Shown here in pieces: positions 11,427 through 26,400 of a stretch of DNA of 64,000 bases. The position numbers and the translations under genes were made by a program. This stretch comes from Turritopsis dohrnii (lineage: Eukaryota > Cnidaria > Hydrozoa > Anthoathecata > Oceaniidae), in assembly GCA_027922465.2 (NCBI GenBank), contig BQMF02000020.1, positions 744,001-808,000 on the forward strand, given 5' to 3'. The notes beneath the pieces were generated by a model. That model was not told where the DNA came from, made no database searches, and was given only the letters and a program-made list of their open reading frames with translations. The first letter of the stretch is position 1. Every line of letters starts with the position of its first letter.

Positions 11427-14400
11427 TTTTAATTGTTTATGATTTTGATTGTTTTGTATGATTTATTCTTATTTTTGATTGGTTTATTGCTTATTTTTCA
11501 GCTGAAGAATGTGCAGACCAGTACGCAACGTGTGGAGACTTCGCTAAAAACAATTATTGCACAGACTATCCCGAACTTATGAAGATACAATGTCGCAAGT
11601 CATGTGGACATTGTGGTAAGTGCTTTATATAAAATGAAGAAACATCATTCACCAGGCTGTCTTCACGATTGCAAAAAGAGTTTATGTAACACTTATGTGC
11701 ATAGTAATCGAAGGCAAAATAAACATGTTTCAATGGAATTATTATTGACCAAATGAAAAATAATTCTTGTGATTTGTGCCATGTTGCAGTTTGATATTCG
11801 TCATTTATATAAAGAAATTTTAGGGTATATCGAGCAGTACCATATGTTGAATGATTTATGTGTATCGCGGTATCGCACTCAAATTTTTGCTGTAGTAAAA
11901 CTATATTTATTGATATAACATCTAAAAACTGTTTTTATTTAGTTCCTTCTCAAACCCAATCTCCAGTTAATCAACCAGCCACCCAACAACAACAAGTAGC
12001 GCCCGCTGCAGCTCAAACAGCGCAACAGTTAGCGCCCATAGCAGCACCGGCAGTGACAGTTCAAAATGAAACTGCAGTGAAGGGCGGAGAAACAAAAGCT
12101 CTCCTGAATACAACGAGCCAATCAGATGATTCTGTTGGTTCGGGTGAAGCTGACGCGGGATCAGGGTCGGGCGGGGATAATCCAAACGGTATGAAACTTC
12201 ACAATCCAAAATTATTCAAAACCACACAAGGTATAGTTGATATCAATTCCAGTTAATTTCAATCGTTTAGAGCAAACAGCGCCATCCTCACTGAAACGGA
12301 GCAAAGAAGTTAGCAGCGCCCTGGAAGGGTCGGAGTCTGGTTCTGGAAGGATCGCTGATACAGACGCGGAGTCTGGTGCAGAGAGTGGTTCTGCAATGTC
12401 GGAATCAAGTCGATTTGAAGGGACACCATCAACGGAGAACGCTAAAAAAATGCCTGAATTAAACGGAGCAAAGAGAAGCAAAATTGAAAAACCAAAGATT
12501 ATCACCAAAATAGTACCCAAGGCAGGTTTTGGTGAATTTTCATTGCCCACTAAAAAAAGTGTTATTCCTACCTTAACGAATCAAATCAATGATGATGATG
12601 ATAGTGGATCTGGCAGTGGGTCTGGAACCGAATCTGGTGATGAGTCAGGAGCGGAGTCTGGGGACACAGGGGCTGGTAAGTAGTTTGCGTCCAGCAATAC
12701 TTTTGATTAAAAAAGAGTCCGTATTTTCCGATGAAGGAAGTGAATAGAAGCATCGTAAGTGAAAAATGTTTTTTAAATCTTTTTTTAGAAAAGAAAAGCG
12801 TTACTCCTGCGTCTCAAGTTATTCCCGTTCACGCAAAACCCACACAGAAAAAAAGTATTCCAAAGAAACCTTCGCTACCAGGCGCCTATCCAAAAATTGA
12901 CCTACGTGCTATTGCGTCTGCTCTCGCCCACTATGAAGAAGCAGCTCTCGAATTGGCTGGGGAGTACCCAAAACCAGGTTCTGTTGATTTAACGGAATAT
13001 ACACGTTCATTCATCCCACATCCAGTGGATAAAGCGCAAGAAAACCTCAACAAATACAAGCAAAATCTTCAAGTAGCGAAAATACTGACAGATGAAAGAG
13101 CAAAGAAAGCAGATGTTCCGAAATATCTGAAACTGTCGAAAGACGCTTATAGGAAAGACGAAACAGACGAAAAACCATCCACTGATGCCGATAACTTGGA
13201 TTCAGTTCGCCAAAGGTTTATCATACCTGGCGTTGAACCAACGTTAAACGATTACTATGCGGAAACTGGTAAAATGAATCCATTCCAGAAGAAACACACA
13301 AATTCCAAGAAATCAAAGATCGAAGCAAGCACGATTGCACAGGATCCATACGAATACATCCGCAACATGCCGTCTGGAGCTTCTATGGAGCCGATTGTCG
13401 ATCCTAAAGCTCGTTCAACTATACCGTCAGATCACTCCTATCCGATCTTCTTAATGAAGGTGTCACCGGGAGAAAAAAAATATGTTGAAGAACCAGGTAC
13501 TGTTATCATCAAATGTTGATTTAACTCTACATATCCTTTTTATATTGCTTTTATGCTTGCACTCAAATGATGTTTTTGTAAAAAATGAGGATTTTTTGTC
13601 TTTTCACGCAGCTACTCGTCGCGGTAAAATTCGAAAATTAAACGCTGAAGGGCTGCCAATTTTTGAAGATGAGAAAAAACCAGTGGCTGTACCTAACCCA
13701 CCACCCGCTCCACAACATAACTTTGCTGCACCAAAAGTGGAGACCGTTCCAGCCCCAGCACAACCTTCCAATTACTTCATGCATCCACAGTCGCCATTGT
13801 TTATGCAGGTGGCACCACCACCACCACGACCCGCTCAGGAAACAGTCGCATTTCAACCATCATGGGAAAACAATGTTGAGCAAATAACAGCTCCAAATCC
13901 AAGTGCTTTATTCGCTCATGAAGAACCCGTGCAACCTGAAAAACAACCTGGAACTAATTTTCTGAGTGAGTTTGACCTTTTTTTTCCATGTTCACACTAG
14001 AAACAATCTAGGAAATGAGAAGTTGCATAAATGTGCGATGCATATATATGAAATAAACTGTTAATAAACTATTTATCATTTATCATTATTATTTATTTTT
14101 TTCATTCATCAATATTATTTATTTTTTTTAGGGAGCAAAATGTTAAATGCGTTTTTCTCCATGAAAAACAATGACGCTGCAGAAGACGAAGGCAGTGGCG
14201 GGGGTGGTTCCGGAGATGGTGTTAGAAGAGGTAATATGAAATATTAGAGCGGATTACATTTTAATAATATAACATACCTACACAACTTATAATAGAAAAC
14301 TATACTCAATGCATATATACTTCGCGAGGGGAAAGAAATGTTGATTGCTCTAACGTTCTTCACGTGACAATAAACGACACACTTCTTTTTTTTTAATACT

Positions 14401-17400
14401 GTGACGTCACACAGCTACACACGAACAGACACGTTTTAACTTTTTTGTTTTTTTTGCACAGTTCCATTTCTTTCCACTTGGTTGTATAAAAAAGACATAC
14501 ATTGAAACCACCCGTGCAAGATTTCAATTTCAAAAATGAATTTGACGAACAAAAAACAAAAAAAACGAGACTCAACTGCCACAAAAGTTAACAATGACGT
14601 CATAAAAGGAGAATCAACATTTCTTTGACCCAGTCTTCCTTGTCACTTCACTAAAACAAAATTTACTAAAATTTTAGATTCGATCGCGGAATATGGACAA
14701 ATGTTTACTCCGATGGGTTCCAAGAAATAATAGTTTTAAACTGATGAACGGGTGGTTTCAAGCCATGGATATTCATAAGAAAGATATAAAACAAAACAAA
14801 ATTAAAAAAAAAATGCAAATAAAGAAATTATGATAGAGAAACACTCACATAGATGCATGCTTAAAATTTTTATTTGAAAATAAAGTTTAATTTATTTATT
14901 TACTTTATCACATTTAGTGCTACCAGATTTTCGTTTCCAGTCTTCTAATGAGTCTTTGGGTTACCATGGAGTTATTTCTGCATGATTCCATACTATCTTG
15001 AAAACAATTGGAGTTTTTGGAATTTTTCAAGTATTTTTGCCTCGCTTAGTACGGTCGTAGAGTGACTGTTATATGCATGTCTACATATTGTTTTCATTTT
15101 GTGTTTGTTTGATCGAGTCAGAAAAAATGTTCAGTGTTATTTTTTTTATTTTTTGTATGTTTTTAATTAAAGAGAAATATATAATTTTGCTTCACCGCAT
15201 GATGCTTCATTTTGTTCTGTTGACAAACCTTATCGCACGAAAAGTAATCTGGGATCAACTGAAAACAAAACTAGCACCCAACTCCCTAACTGAGTTTTGC
15301 GTCTCTTCGTTTCAGGACAAATCCATGAACAAATTGAAGGTTCTGGAGGTGGGGAGACTGGTACCAAGAAAACAATAAGCTTACACAATTTGTTGTTTAA
15401 TGAGAATGGTGACGAAAGTAAAGAAATCTCGGTTGCTTCTGGAAAAACTGCCAATCAACGCAAAGTACAGCAAGATCCATCTGCGACCTATTTGCAATCT
15501 AACCTTGCAGCTCTCACACCCGAAAACGGGAACCCGAATTTTGAAGTACAATCCGGATTAACATCAGGGCGTTTGGGGGCGCAGTTTACAATGAATAAAA
15601 TGAGTAAAACACAAGAGACGAATTGGGTACGCCCAAATGCTGAGTCTGAGTTAGCATCGGCAATGCCCGAATCGAGCAGCACAGCGGTGGAGACCTCTCG
15701 TGGAGGTAAATTGCACTTTATCCCTTTTTAACAAATAGGGGGGGTTTTCTTTAATTTTCATTACACTTATTTTTAAAAAAAACTAACTTCCAAACATCTT
15801 TTACGATTGTCTCGATTAATACATGAATAACATACGCGACATACAAAATGAACGGAACAGCAGAGCATAATGTGATCTTCACATGTTCTTGAGACTTTTC
15901 TGCATCTTCAGTTAAAATCTTTGCTGTTCCTTAATCATATAATTAAACTCTTGCACGCAACGCAATGATAGCCAGGAAGTATACAGATTGTAGTAACATA
16001 CATAAAGAAATTGACATGACCGTACACAACTTCCAAACAGAAAATCAACACGTTCGAAATTCGTTTGACGAAAAAGGACACGATCGACAACAAGACACAT
16101 GATGAATACCGAAAACAACCGTACTTACGTCAGCACGACAACCGACATTCGGGATACCGACAAAAGTCAACAAAGAATTTCAATGTCTTCTAGATAATCT
16201 TGAGGACATCGGTGACGATGAGGATGACGATCGGAATGACAACAGTATGGAAGGAGATGACGAAGAAGTAGAAAGGTCAAATGTCGGTGGACGACAAAGA
16301 ATCGACAGTTTTCGGGATTACACGACTGAAAACGACGAAGAGATCAATAAAGATACGAGCAGCAATCGTCGGGAATATTCGTCACAGAAAGTAAACTCTC
16401 AACGTAATAACCATTTAAACACTGATCCAAAACAATTTCGTAAGAAAGAGCTAGTCAACGAGAATAAACTGGAACTTCCGAACAAGACCGAAAATACTCC
16501 GAAGCTAGGTCATTTTTCTCGTTTCTCTACACATAAAAAAACAATCGGCCTATATAAGAGCGAGGAAAGCAATCCACAACTTTTGAAAAGTTCGAAATAT
16601 CAACATCGTCCGCAGAATAACATTAACTCCAATCGAAATCCATCAAAGCAAACCGAAAAACCCGAATTTACGATCGACGATATGCCACCTCTTACCGATC
16701 TAGTAAAATCAAATGTTAAGAGCCGAAAACTTCATTCGAACCAACCGACTACTTTGAGCCAAAACTCTGAACATGGCTACGATATTTCCAAAAAACACTA
16801 CGTCTCATTAGATCTGGATGAGAGAAATAAAAATAATCAAGCTTCCAATGGCAAATTTCAAAATGAAATAGTCAGCAATTTCCAAGGAGATCAAATGTAT
16901 TTTCGCAAAAAGCATCCAAAGTCACATTTAAGAGATTATGATGAAAACACGGTTGACGACACTACAGGGAAACCCAGTGTCTTCAAAATATCGCTTTCAG
17001 AAACTGATACTTCTTTGAAATCGAAAAGGAGAAACGCAATGTCGACTACATCAGAAAAACCGAAATTAGAAGCGATTAAAAATATGGACTCCACACATCA
17101 AGGTATCAAATCATCTAGTGCAAAAAGTGATTATGGAAATGCCGATGATAAGGACTTTTACAGAGACGGATTTGATAAGTCAATAGAGCAGAAGCAATCC
17201 GAGGGGAATAAAAGAGATACGTACGACGAATATGACGAAAGTGACGGCGACGACGATGAAAACGACGATGAAGAATCTACTTGACGAATAACGTTCGATA
17301 TTTGATTAATTGAAAGAAGAAGGGATAAAAAAAATTAAATTTGATTTGTAAAAAAATAACTATAATATATTCTATATCTGAAAATATAACCGAAACATAT

Positions 17401-20400
17401 TCTCATGAAAACTGAATCTAAAATGAAGAAAAGAAAATCCTTGAACGCATCAAAACAAACACAACAAACAAAAGCACACACACAAACAAACAATACAAGC
17501 AGAACAACAAATATAATAAACAACAACAATCAACATCCTTACGCAAAACAAACAACATGAAATTACATAATCACATCATATACACACCTTCTAAAACCAA
17601 AACTGTTTACTAGATCTAAATTGGCACCTCTTCGTTTTAGTTCCACAAGCAGAGGCCAGCACCTTGTTATCTTCCCGTAAGTATATTTGACTCGATAACT
17701 TTCGATTATCCACAGAAACGGAATTTGTAACACGAATTGACGCATACACGCACAACCAACGCACAGATTGACGCACAGAACTAACAAATCATGAGTTACA
17801 TGTCAAAATCGCTTATTGTTTTTCTATCAGTGAGATCATCAAACTTCATTGAAGATCAACGACCAGCATTACGTAATGTTGTACCACGTGCACCGTTAAT
17901 TAAAAAAAAGTTGTTGCAGGCAGTTGGAAGCAGCAAGGCTATAATACCATCACATATTTTCACTGAACAGCCTCAGATACGACAACAACAACAGTATCAA
18001 AGACTAGATGCCATTCAAAAGCCAATACACACTGACACAAATCTTTTGAGAGAAAAAATTAATAGTAACAATTTCGTCAATCTGGTCACGGAAAAGTTAT
18101 CCGCTCCGCAACTGGCACTCGCATCTCTGCAAGAGAAATCGGCGAAAACTTTATTGACGGAATTTCCGAGATCACCGTTCTCAACTGTAAAATCCACGAT
18201 ACCATTTTCCGATAACATTGCCCAAGCAAATGTTAACAGATATAGCACTTTATTAGGACGGACATGGAATGATAATTTGATCGCCAAAAAGAATTTTTTA
18301 GACAATTTAAAAAACAAACAAAATATGTATTCGTGGAGACAATACGTGCCGTTCCCTCATACGCCACGTCAACAGCTATTCGACCGTCAAAAAATAGCTA
18401 TGGCTCGAAACAACCCGATAAATACGAATGTAGTAGACAATGAACAGAAATCCTTGCTTTCTGCAAAAGCAGGCGCAGCGCAATACGCTGTTTCAAACAT
18501 GCCAGGTGTGAATACAGTTTCTAGTTCTGTTGGCAACTTGGTAAACAAACAAGAAAATAATGGTAGGTTAAGCACTGGAATAAAAACTTGAAATGTATTA
18601 AGGTCATTTGTGATTTTCTGTCAAGTGTCTTTACTTACAAGGTCAAACTGATGTATTGTCAATTTTCATTTGCAGGTCAGTATGCAGGCTGGAATTATCT
18701 AATTTCGTCCGGTAACAGCATTCATCCACTTTCTTATGTCCAAAAAACCGAAAACCCAGTTCGGAAGAATTTGATCAAACAAAAACCTGGTTGGTGTAAA
18801 ACATTTTTGTATTGTTTTTGTTTGTTGAATAGACAAGGTTTTGCCTTTCTGATTCAATTCCTGAAATTTGAAATTTACAACAGGCTCTTCTACTAAGTCA
18901 ATGTTAAAGATTATCAACAATCGAGTCTAGTTGTAAGGTTTGAATCAGCCAAAAACAAAAGTGTTGAGTTTAATTTGTAACACAGATATACTTATAATTA
19001 TTAATTTCAGATTTGGATTGCGGTGAGAATTGGGAAGGTGCGCAAGGTGATTTCGGGACATTTTGTTACAAAGAGATGACGATGAAAGCGTCGTTTGACG
19101 ATGCTTTAGCCGAATGCCGTCGTTTAAAAGGCGACTTATTCAGCGTGTTAAATGCGTACGAGAACCGGTATTTAGAAGATAACATTCATGAGAAATTTTG
19201 GATCGGTTACCGTGACAAAGGAATGGATGGAAATTGGAGTTGGACGGATGGAAGTAATAGCATTTTTACAAGTTGGGGGAAAGAGATCGGTAACAGTGAC
19301 AACAAGCGGCATGATTGTGTGTTTCTTGACGAGGAAGAAGGAAAATGGAAAGATGATTCTTGCTTACAGAAAAAACCATTCCTCTGTAAGAAGAAAACAG
19401 ACGGTAAGATAGGATTGTAGAGAAGAATGGAGACGATGTTGCTATTGATTGCTGTCGCACGAGTGAAAAAAAGAGTTTTTGTAATATTTCTAATTCTTTG
19501 CAGAATGTCCAAAAACCTGGAAGAATCTTAAATTGAATACAGCTCGCGGTTGCTACAAATTGTTCGACCAACCAAAGGACTGGGAAGAAGCGGAGTCCGC
19601 TTGTAGAATTGAAGGAGCACATTTGGCAAGTCTAACAAGTGAAGACGAACAGACAATGGTGTTTCAGGTATTAGAAAATAAACCTTATTTTTTGGTCTAA
19701 CTTAGCACAACTCATAAAATCTACAAGCAACACGCAATGATACAAAAATAAAAAACAACACAAAAAATACAAAAAGGACAGCCGCACAACATAACTTTTC
19801 TTTTGAAATACAACGCCCTGGAAACTGCGCCCTCTTCCTTCTGATGTAGTAAACTATCGCAACACCAAGAACAACAGCGACCGAGAAGCAAATTGTAACA
19901 ACGATGAGAACTGTGTCTGTTCCCTCTTTCTTGATAAGCACGTCACAAAAAAGTCCGTCATATCCTTCCCGGCACAAACATTTGTACGACGTGTCATTAA
20001 CGGATGAACACAAAGCGCCATTTTTACAAGCATGCTCTTTACAGCTGTTAGTGTATGCGCACTGCAGTTGGTTCTGCGTTAGATGAGGAATACTTTTGCC
20101 ATACAGATTGAATGGTGTGACACAATAACCTTGGATCTCACCATTTTCCCGCAATCTTTTAAAGTTTTTCTCTTGCAACCAACAAGAACAGCTTATTGGA
20201 TTCCCTTTGAGATAAATTTTTCCGTGAATAGTGGTTCCATCAAATACACTGTCGCTAATCTTCTCTAATAAATTATTTTGCAAGTCCAAAACATGTAAGT
20301 TCATATCTTGAAAGCATTGGTTATCAAGGCTATAGATGATGTTGTCATGGAGATAAATCTGTTGAAGATTTGGTAGTGATGAAAAGAGGTCATTGCGGAT

Positions 20401-23400
20401 AGACTCTAAATGGTTATTCGACAAATCAATCTCTGTGAGAAGAGATGCTCCCTGGAATGTATTGACATACAGAAAATCCAAATCGTTATGATCTAATGAC
20501 AAATATTTCAAACGTTTCAGTTTTGTGAATGCATTGTTGGCAATTTTAGCGATTTTGTTATTTGAAAGTTTTAGATCTTCCATGCTGGTACAGCCAGAAA
20601 AACTTGTTAGGTCCACGGAGGATATTTCATTGTTGGAAAGATCCAATTTGTGGATATACATATAACTTTTTGAAACTTCTTCGTCAATGCTGCCAAGTTT
20701 GTTACGGCCTAGGTCTAACACACTGAGCGAGGGAGTGTTCTTGCCAACGCTTTGTGGAGGTATCAACAGCTTGTTACCGCGAAGTTTCAATGCTTTCAAC
20801 TCCTTGAAGTTCCACAAAAGTTGCATAGGAAATGTTGTCAGATCATTGTACGATAAATCCAGACTCCTTATTGTCGTGGAAAGGTTCCGAATTACTTTCC
20901 CCAATTCTTCATCAGTGATATTTTTATGAGTACAAGTAGCTGTTATGTTATCATGCGAACAGATAATGTTCTCACAAGTCGCTTGTCGTAAGAAAGATAC
21001 AAACAGAATGATAAACATGTGATCCAATACCAGCTTAGAACGTTTATAACCTGTAGTTTTGTCGTGTATCATTTTTCGTATTTCATCGTGTGTTAAACTT
21101 ATTTTTTGTACTTATGATAACATAACCTAGTTTATTGATTAAGAATTTAACTTTTTCTCCACAAACAAAGTTTTTAGTTAGGCTTTGCAAACAAACTGTT
21201 CGATTGATTAGATTAACTTAGTATAGTGTTGACTTTTAAAATCGTATGTTTTTGTTTTGTTGTTGTAAGGACATCTGACACCGTATATTTAGGTACATTC
21301 TTCAAAGTCGTATTGGATTGGTTATAACGATCAGGATAGCGAAGGTGATTGGATGTGGAGCGACAGATCAACATCATCCTATGAAAACTGGGATGAAAAG
21401 TCTCCCAATAATGGCGGTGTTAGTTGTGCTGCCATGACGAACGGTGGAAAATGGAATGACGAACCGTGTACCGAGAAGTTAAGATTCGTGTGCAAAAGAA
21501 AGGGACCTAAGCCGGAAAAAGTTGACGGATTAGATAATTCCGGTATCCTGTTGCCAATCGCAAGACTTCTAAACAATAAGGACACTGCTCCGAGTCATAT
21601 GTACGATGACTTGTCTAAGAATGGACCAAGGCCAGTAGTTCCCATTTACTTTTGGCCATTGCTCAAAACAACAAAACCTGGCATGACGGGAAATCGACCA
21701 ATGGTTGTTCACGGCGATGTACATAACATCCCGGACGGTATTTCTTTGGACGGTGTTCGGTCGTATTTAGACGCCGGAGACTTCCACGGGAAATGCATCA
21801 CAGACCCGGACAAGTGTCAAAAAGGATTTGCTGTTGCATTGCAGGTAAGAGGGAGTTTTTTCCTAGAGCAAAACCTTTTTTTATTTCTAGGAAAGCTGTA
21901 GAGCAATGTGTCTGCTTCTTTTTTCCAGATCTTCCTGGAAAATGCTGTGTCAGGTTACAAAAAAGCACATTGCATCATCGACACATCCGGAGGAGGAGAT
22001 GGATTCACCATATCCATTTCGAACGACAAATTGAATTACAGAGTAGTAGCTGGCGAAGAGGTCTGGGAACTAAAATCAGATTTTGTAGTCGGTATATGGC
22101 AGGATATTGTAATGACGTGGCATAGAGGGAAAGGAATCTTTGTCTATGTGAACGGAGCATTCAAAGATTCTGAGAGCGTCAGCAAAAAGATTACCGATCG
22201 AAGTAATGACGGTACGACCAGATTGACCATAGGGCGAGAAAACAAAGAAAAGGGACCGTACGCATGCGCTAGGTAAGTAATCAAAGCTATGCAAATTAAC
22301 TAGTCAGTCAAAATCATTTAAAAAATTTCTTGTCCGGAATCTATTTTCAAATTTTCGATAAATATGAGCAAGTCCGTTTAACTTGATTTCATCAAAGTTT
22401 TCACCGAAAACTTCTATGAAAATGTTTGAAGGACCGAGATTAATTTTATGCTTGTTGATCCAAGCAAATTTAAGGAGTATTTTTTGATAATTCTAAATTG
22501 ATAGAAGCAATGTATGATCTTATAATAATAATCTGAAACTGGTTTATCCAAGTTTGTTTTTTTTTTGTCTTCGCTTTGATCACGTGATACCAAAAATGAT
22601 TATTGCCGATTGGTTACGATATGTCACGTGATCATGTGAACTTGCTCCTTCTTTGTACCGACGTTGCTGATTGATATTTTATCGTTTCCAGACCCTCTTT
22701 CATTTTCATTTTTGTTTTTTAGAATGGTTCTTGCTTCTGTAGCAATCTTTACCAAGTTCTTATCTATCGAAGATGTACCATATGTGTTTACCTATGGAGA
22801 TACAGTTGTTGCTACATACAGGTGGCTGATGACTGGAATGAAGGATTCTCTCATTCCCGAGGCGCCTTCAGTCGAAATCAAACAGTCTGCAAGTATGTAA
22901 AAACTTCTTCTTATCCTCCCTTTAACACTTGCAACCACGTACAAATCGGTATAAATATGGTTTAACCTGATCTTCGTTCAATTTAGCTGACGTGGATGGT
23001 GGCATATACATAGATGGCGAAAAAGGATGGCTGGAAATCGACAACCTGGATTCCGTTGTTTACAACATAGGCAAAGCCAAGCACGGTTTTTCCATCAGTT
23101 TCAAAGTGAAATTCGATCAGCGTGTTCGAGATTATAAAGAGGAACGCTACATCTTGGATAGCGGTGGCCATACTGGCGGATTGGAAGGGGTATCTGTTTA
23201 CATCGTGAACGATAACCTATACTTCCAGGTCATAAGTAACACTCAAGAAGACCTCATGATATGGAAAGTTCGAGTTCCAATTTATACCGTCAGGTGGCAA
23301 CGTGTCGTGATGACATGGAGACTTGACAAAGGATTGTGGGTATATGTCGACGGCATTTTCCGGGGTTACACCAAAATACCCGCCATGTTCCCTGAGCAAA

Positions 23401-26400
23401 CAAAATCTGTACCGAAACAATTTCTGATTGGTCGTAGAAACACAATGAATAAAAATGCTGGTGCCCAGTTCGCTTTTGGTTCGTTAGCGATATTTAATCG
23501 CTATCTATCAAGGCACGAAACGGAAAATATCTTTGGCGGAATTGGTAAGAACGATCAGCTCTTACATATTTACAAATACACAACTCAGATATCCTTATCG
23601 GAAGTTACGTTTGCCTTATCGGAAGTTACATTTGCCGCTTAGAAAATTATTGTGACAAAAACAAAATTTTGTAGCGGAGAAAAAATAACAGGTTGTTTGA
23701 TTTTAGATAATCCATTCCCTGGCATCATACGCGAAGTATGGAAAAACACTCCCGGCGATAGTTTATCAGGTTTGAAAGCCAACCCGGATTATCCGAATAA
23801 CCCATCGACAATCGAGATCATTGAGAACTTTGATGCACCGTTCAACGTAGAAAGCAACTACGGATCCAAATTGAAAGGATATTTTATTGCACCGGAAACC
23901 GGAAATAGTACTTTTTATCTTTCCTGCAGCAAACAGTGCCAGTTGTATTTTAGTGGGGATGAAGAATCAAAGAATAAAGAAGAAATAATCTCCTTGACCC
24001 AGTCAACTTGGCATAACCAATGGAACAAGTACGGACGATTTTTGTTTAGTCAGATTCTTTTATTATTATTATTATTTCTCACGAGCTGTTTTCAGGTTAA
24101 CAATGAAAGTCTTGCTTTTTCATTGGGGAGTCTGTGACGTAAGCCTTTTTTATTTTGTAGATATAAAAACCAATCCTCGAAAGAAATTTTTCTGGTGGCG
24201 GGAAAATACTACTACTTGGAGGCTATACACAAGGGCGTTGATGCCAGTGATTCTTTAAGTGTGGGCGTCCGTATGCCCACTGGGAGGTATCAACGACCAA
24301 TCATAAAAGAAAATCTTCAATGGCGTTTACCAGGTCAGTATTTTCGGTTCCTTCCATACTTTATGCCAAGTCAAATTGACTTGGAGAAAATCATTAAAAC
24401 CGTACATACGAAATCAAAGGGCATTATACAGTAAAACAGCATCCATCCATGGGCGTATATTTTTATTTTAACCAAAACAGGTAACCAGCACGCTGGCTTG
24501 ATACGTGAAGTATGGTATGATGTGCCTGGTTATACAATCTCTGATCTGACTTCCAACGCAAACTTCCCAAACCGACCATCAAGCACGGAAGTCTTGGATA
24601 AATTCGACGCCCCATTTAATTACGCTGATAATTATGGTTCCAGGATATCAGGCTATTTTCACGCCCCTGAAACTGGTGATTACAGGTAACACCCTGTTCT
24701 TAATATCTGAATATCTTTTTTTCTTAAATAGACGATTAAAAAGACAGAAAAGATAATACTGAAAGAGAACTCATTTAAGAAGATGTATTTCTTCATCGTG
24801 TTTATTTCGTCGGCTGGTTGATCAAGGCATTTTTGTTTTATTGTTCAGATTTTATCTTTCAACGGATAGTAGTGGTGAATTATGGATAAGTTCTGATGAA
24901 AGCCAATCAAATCTTGTAAAAGTTGTCACCTTAAATGGCTGGACGGATCATAACCAGTGGCTGAAGTAAGTGTTGTGGTTTAAAGGCAGCCTTCAACGAA
25001 AAAAAAGTATTTTAGCCTGTAATCTTTAATCTAACATCTTGTTAGCGTAGGAGAAATAGGGCGTTGAATGTTGTTGCTTGAATATTGAATATTTATTTTT
25101 GAGTGGGTTGGGGCGGTAAAAGAAAGAGATTACAGAACAAAATATAGTGTTTCTACATACTTCTGAAAAATAGTTTTTGCGTGGAATGTATTTGTATAAA
25201 TCAATACACGAAAAGGGAAGATACAGAATTCTGCTAAAGTGATTTTGGTTCAAAGCATTAAAGATAATACATGAAAATCAATCACTTTTCTGGATTTCTA
25301 TGTATTATTTTGGTAATTCAATGTTCATTTTCTGCAGGTTTAACGATCAGAAATCTGATAAGGTATTCCTTGCTGCTGGGCGATATTACTTCATGCGAGT
25401 TTACATGAAGGCAGAAAAGCTTGGTGATTGCGCATCTGTAGCTGTTGAATTTCCCAGCGGCCATTTTGAAGGCCCAATTAAGAAGAAGCATTTGTCATGG
25501 AAGATCGTCGGTGTAAATGACGGACCAGGACCTAAGGAGATAATTGAACGTGAGTGTCCCTTTTGATATAGCTTGCTAATTTACGTAACGCCCTTAGTGC
25601 TTTAGTATACGTCTGAAAGAAACCTTTTTTTTCATGCAGCAACGCCGAAACCTGTCGGATTATTCCAACTAAACGACGCGTCAGTGAAAGACATCTTGCT
25701 GCCAGGAAACAATAAGCTTGAGCTAGGTGATGTGGATTTAACGACTGGTCCAGGGGGTAAGTGAAAATTATGGAAAAAATACAGAAGTAAAAGGTTGATA
25801 AATTCGCCTCGTTTGCAGTCTTGATAATGATGACGCACTTATGCCAGATGAATAAAGTCTGCATTTTTCTCTAAAGTGTCGTTGAGTAGTGTATTGAAAG
25901 TTAATCGAAAATGAGGCGATGTGCGACGTGATCTTGGAAGAAGTGTTTAAATTCTGTTTCTCTTGTTTAGGACTTAAAGATGATGCGTTCATGTTTAAAG
26001 GGAATAAATCTTCTTACATCGAGATTCCAAATGACGGGAGACTGGACACTAAAAAGTCGATCACGTTACTGGCAAGTATTTTCCCGCTAGGTAGCGATGG
26101 TCCCATTATAAACTACAAGAAAGATGGATGGGGTGTCCACCTGTGGCAGTTCAATCGAAATCAACTTTTTGCACGGTTTGTTACGAAGGATGGGCAAATG
26201 TCGACGCAACCACTTGGTGCAAAAGTTATCGAGGTAAGCAAGATAACACAGGCAGCATGAAAAGTGATGGTTCTTCCTGCATTAATTCGATTTTTTTTCT
26301 TTTCTTTTTTTTTTTGCAGATGAATAAATGGAACCAAGTTGGCGCTTCATACGATCATAAATCTGGCGTCGCACAACTTTGGCATGATGGCAAGATGGTA

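Noticed and set aside
11502..11615. ShKT exon as a toxin gene
   Set aside because: It is one symmetric internal exon of a giant modular protein, with no own start, signal peptide or stop.
12212..12550. 112-codon minus-strand frame
   Set aside because: Antisense shadow of exon 8; the Ser-Gly-rich plus frame explains it.
14331..14626. Short inverse match AAAGAAATGTTGATT in intron 11 as a transposon
   Set aside because: Only 14-16 bp with no clear ends or target duplication; too weak to list as an element.
22560..22645. Two ATCACGTGAT-like E-box palindromes in an intron as an enhancer
   Set aside because: Short motifs expected by chance in this length; no further support.
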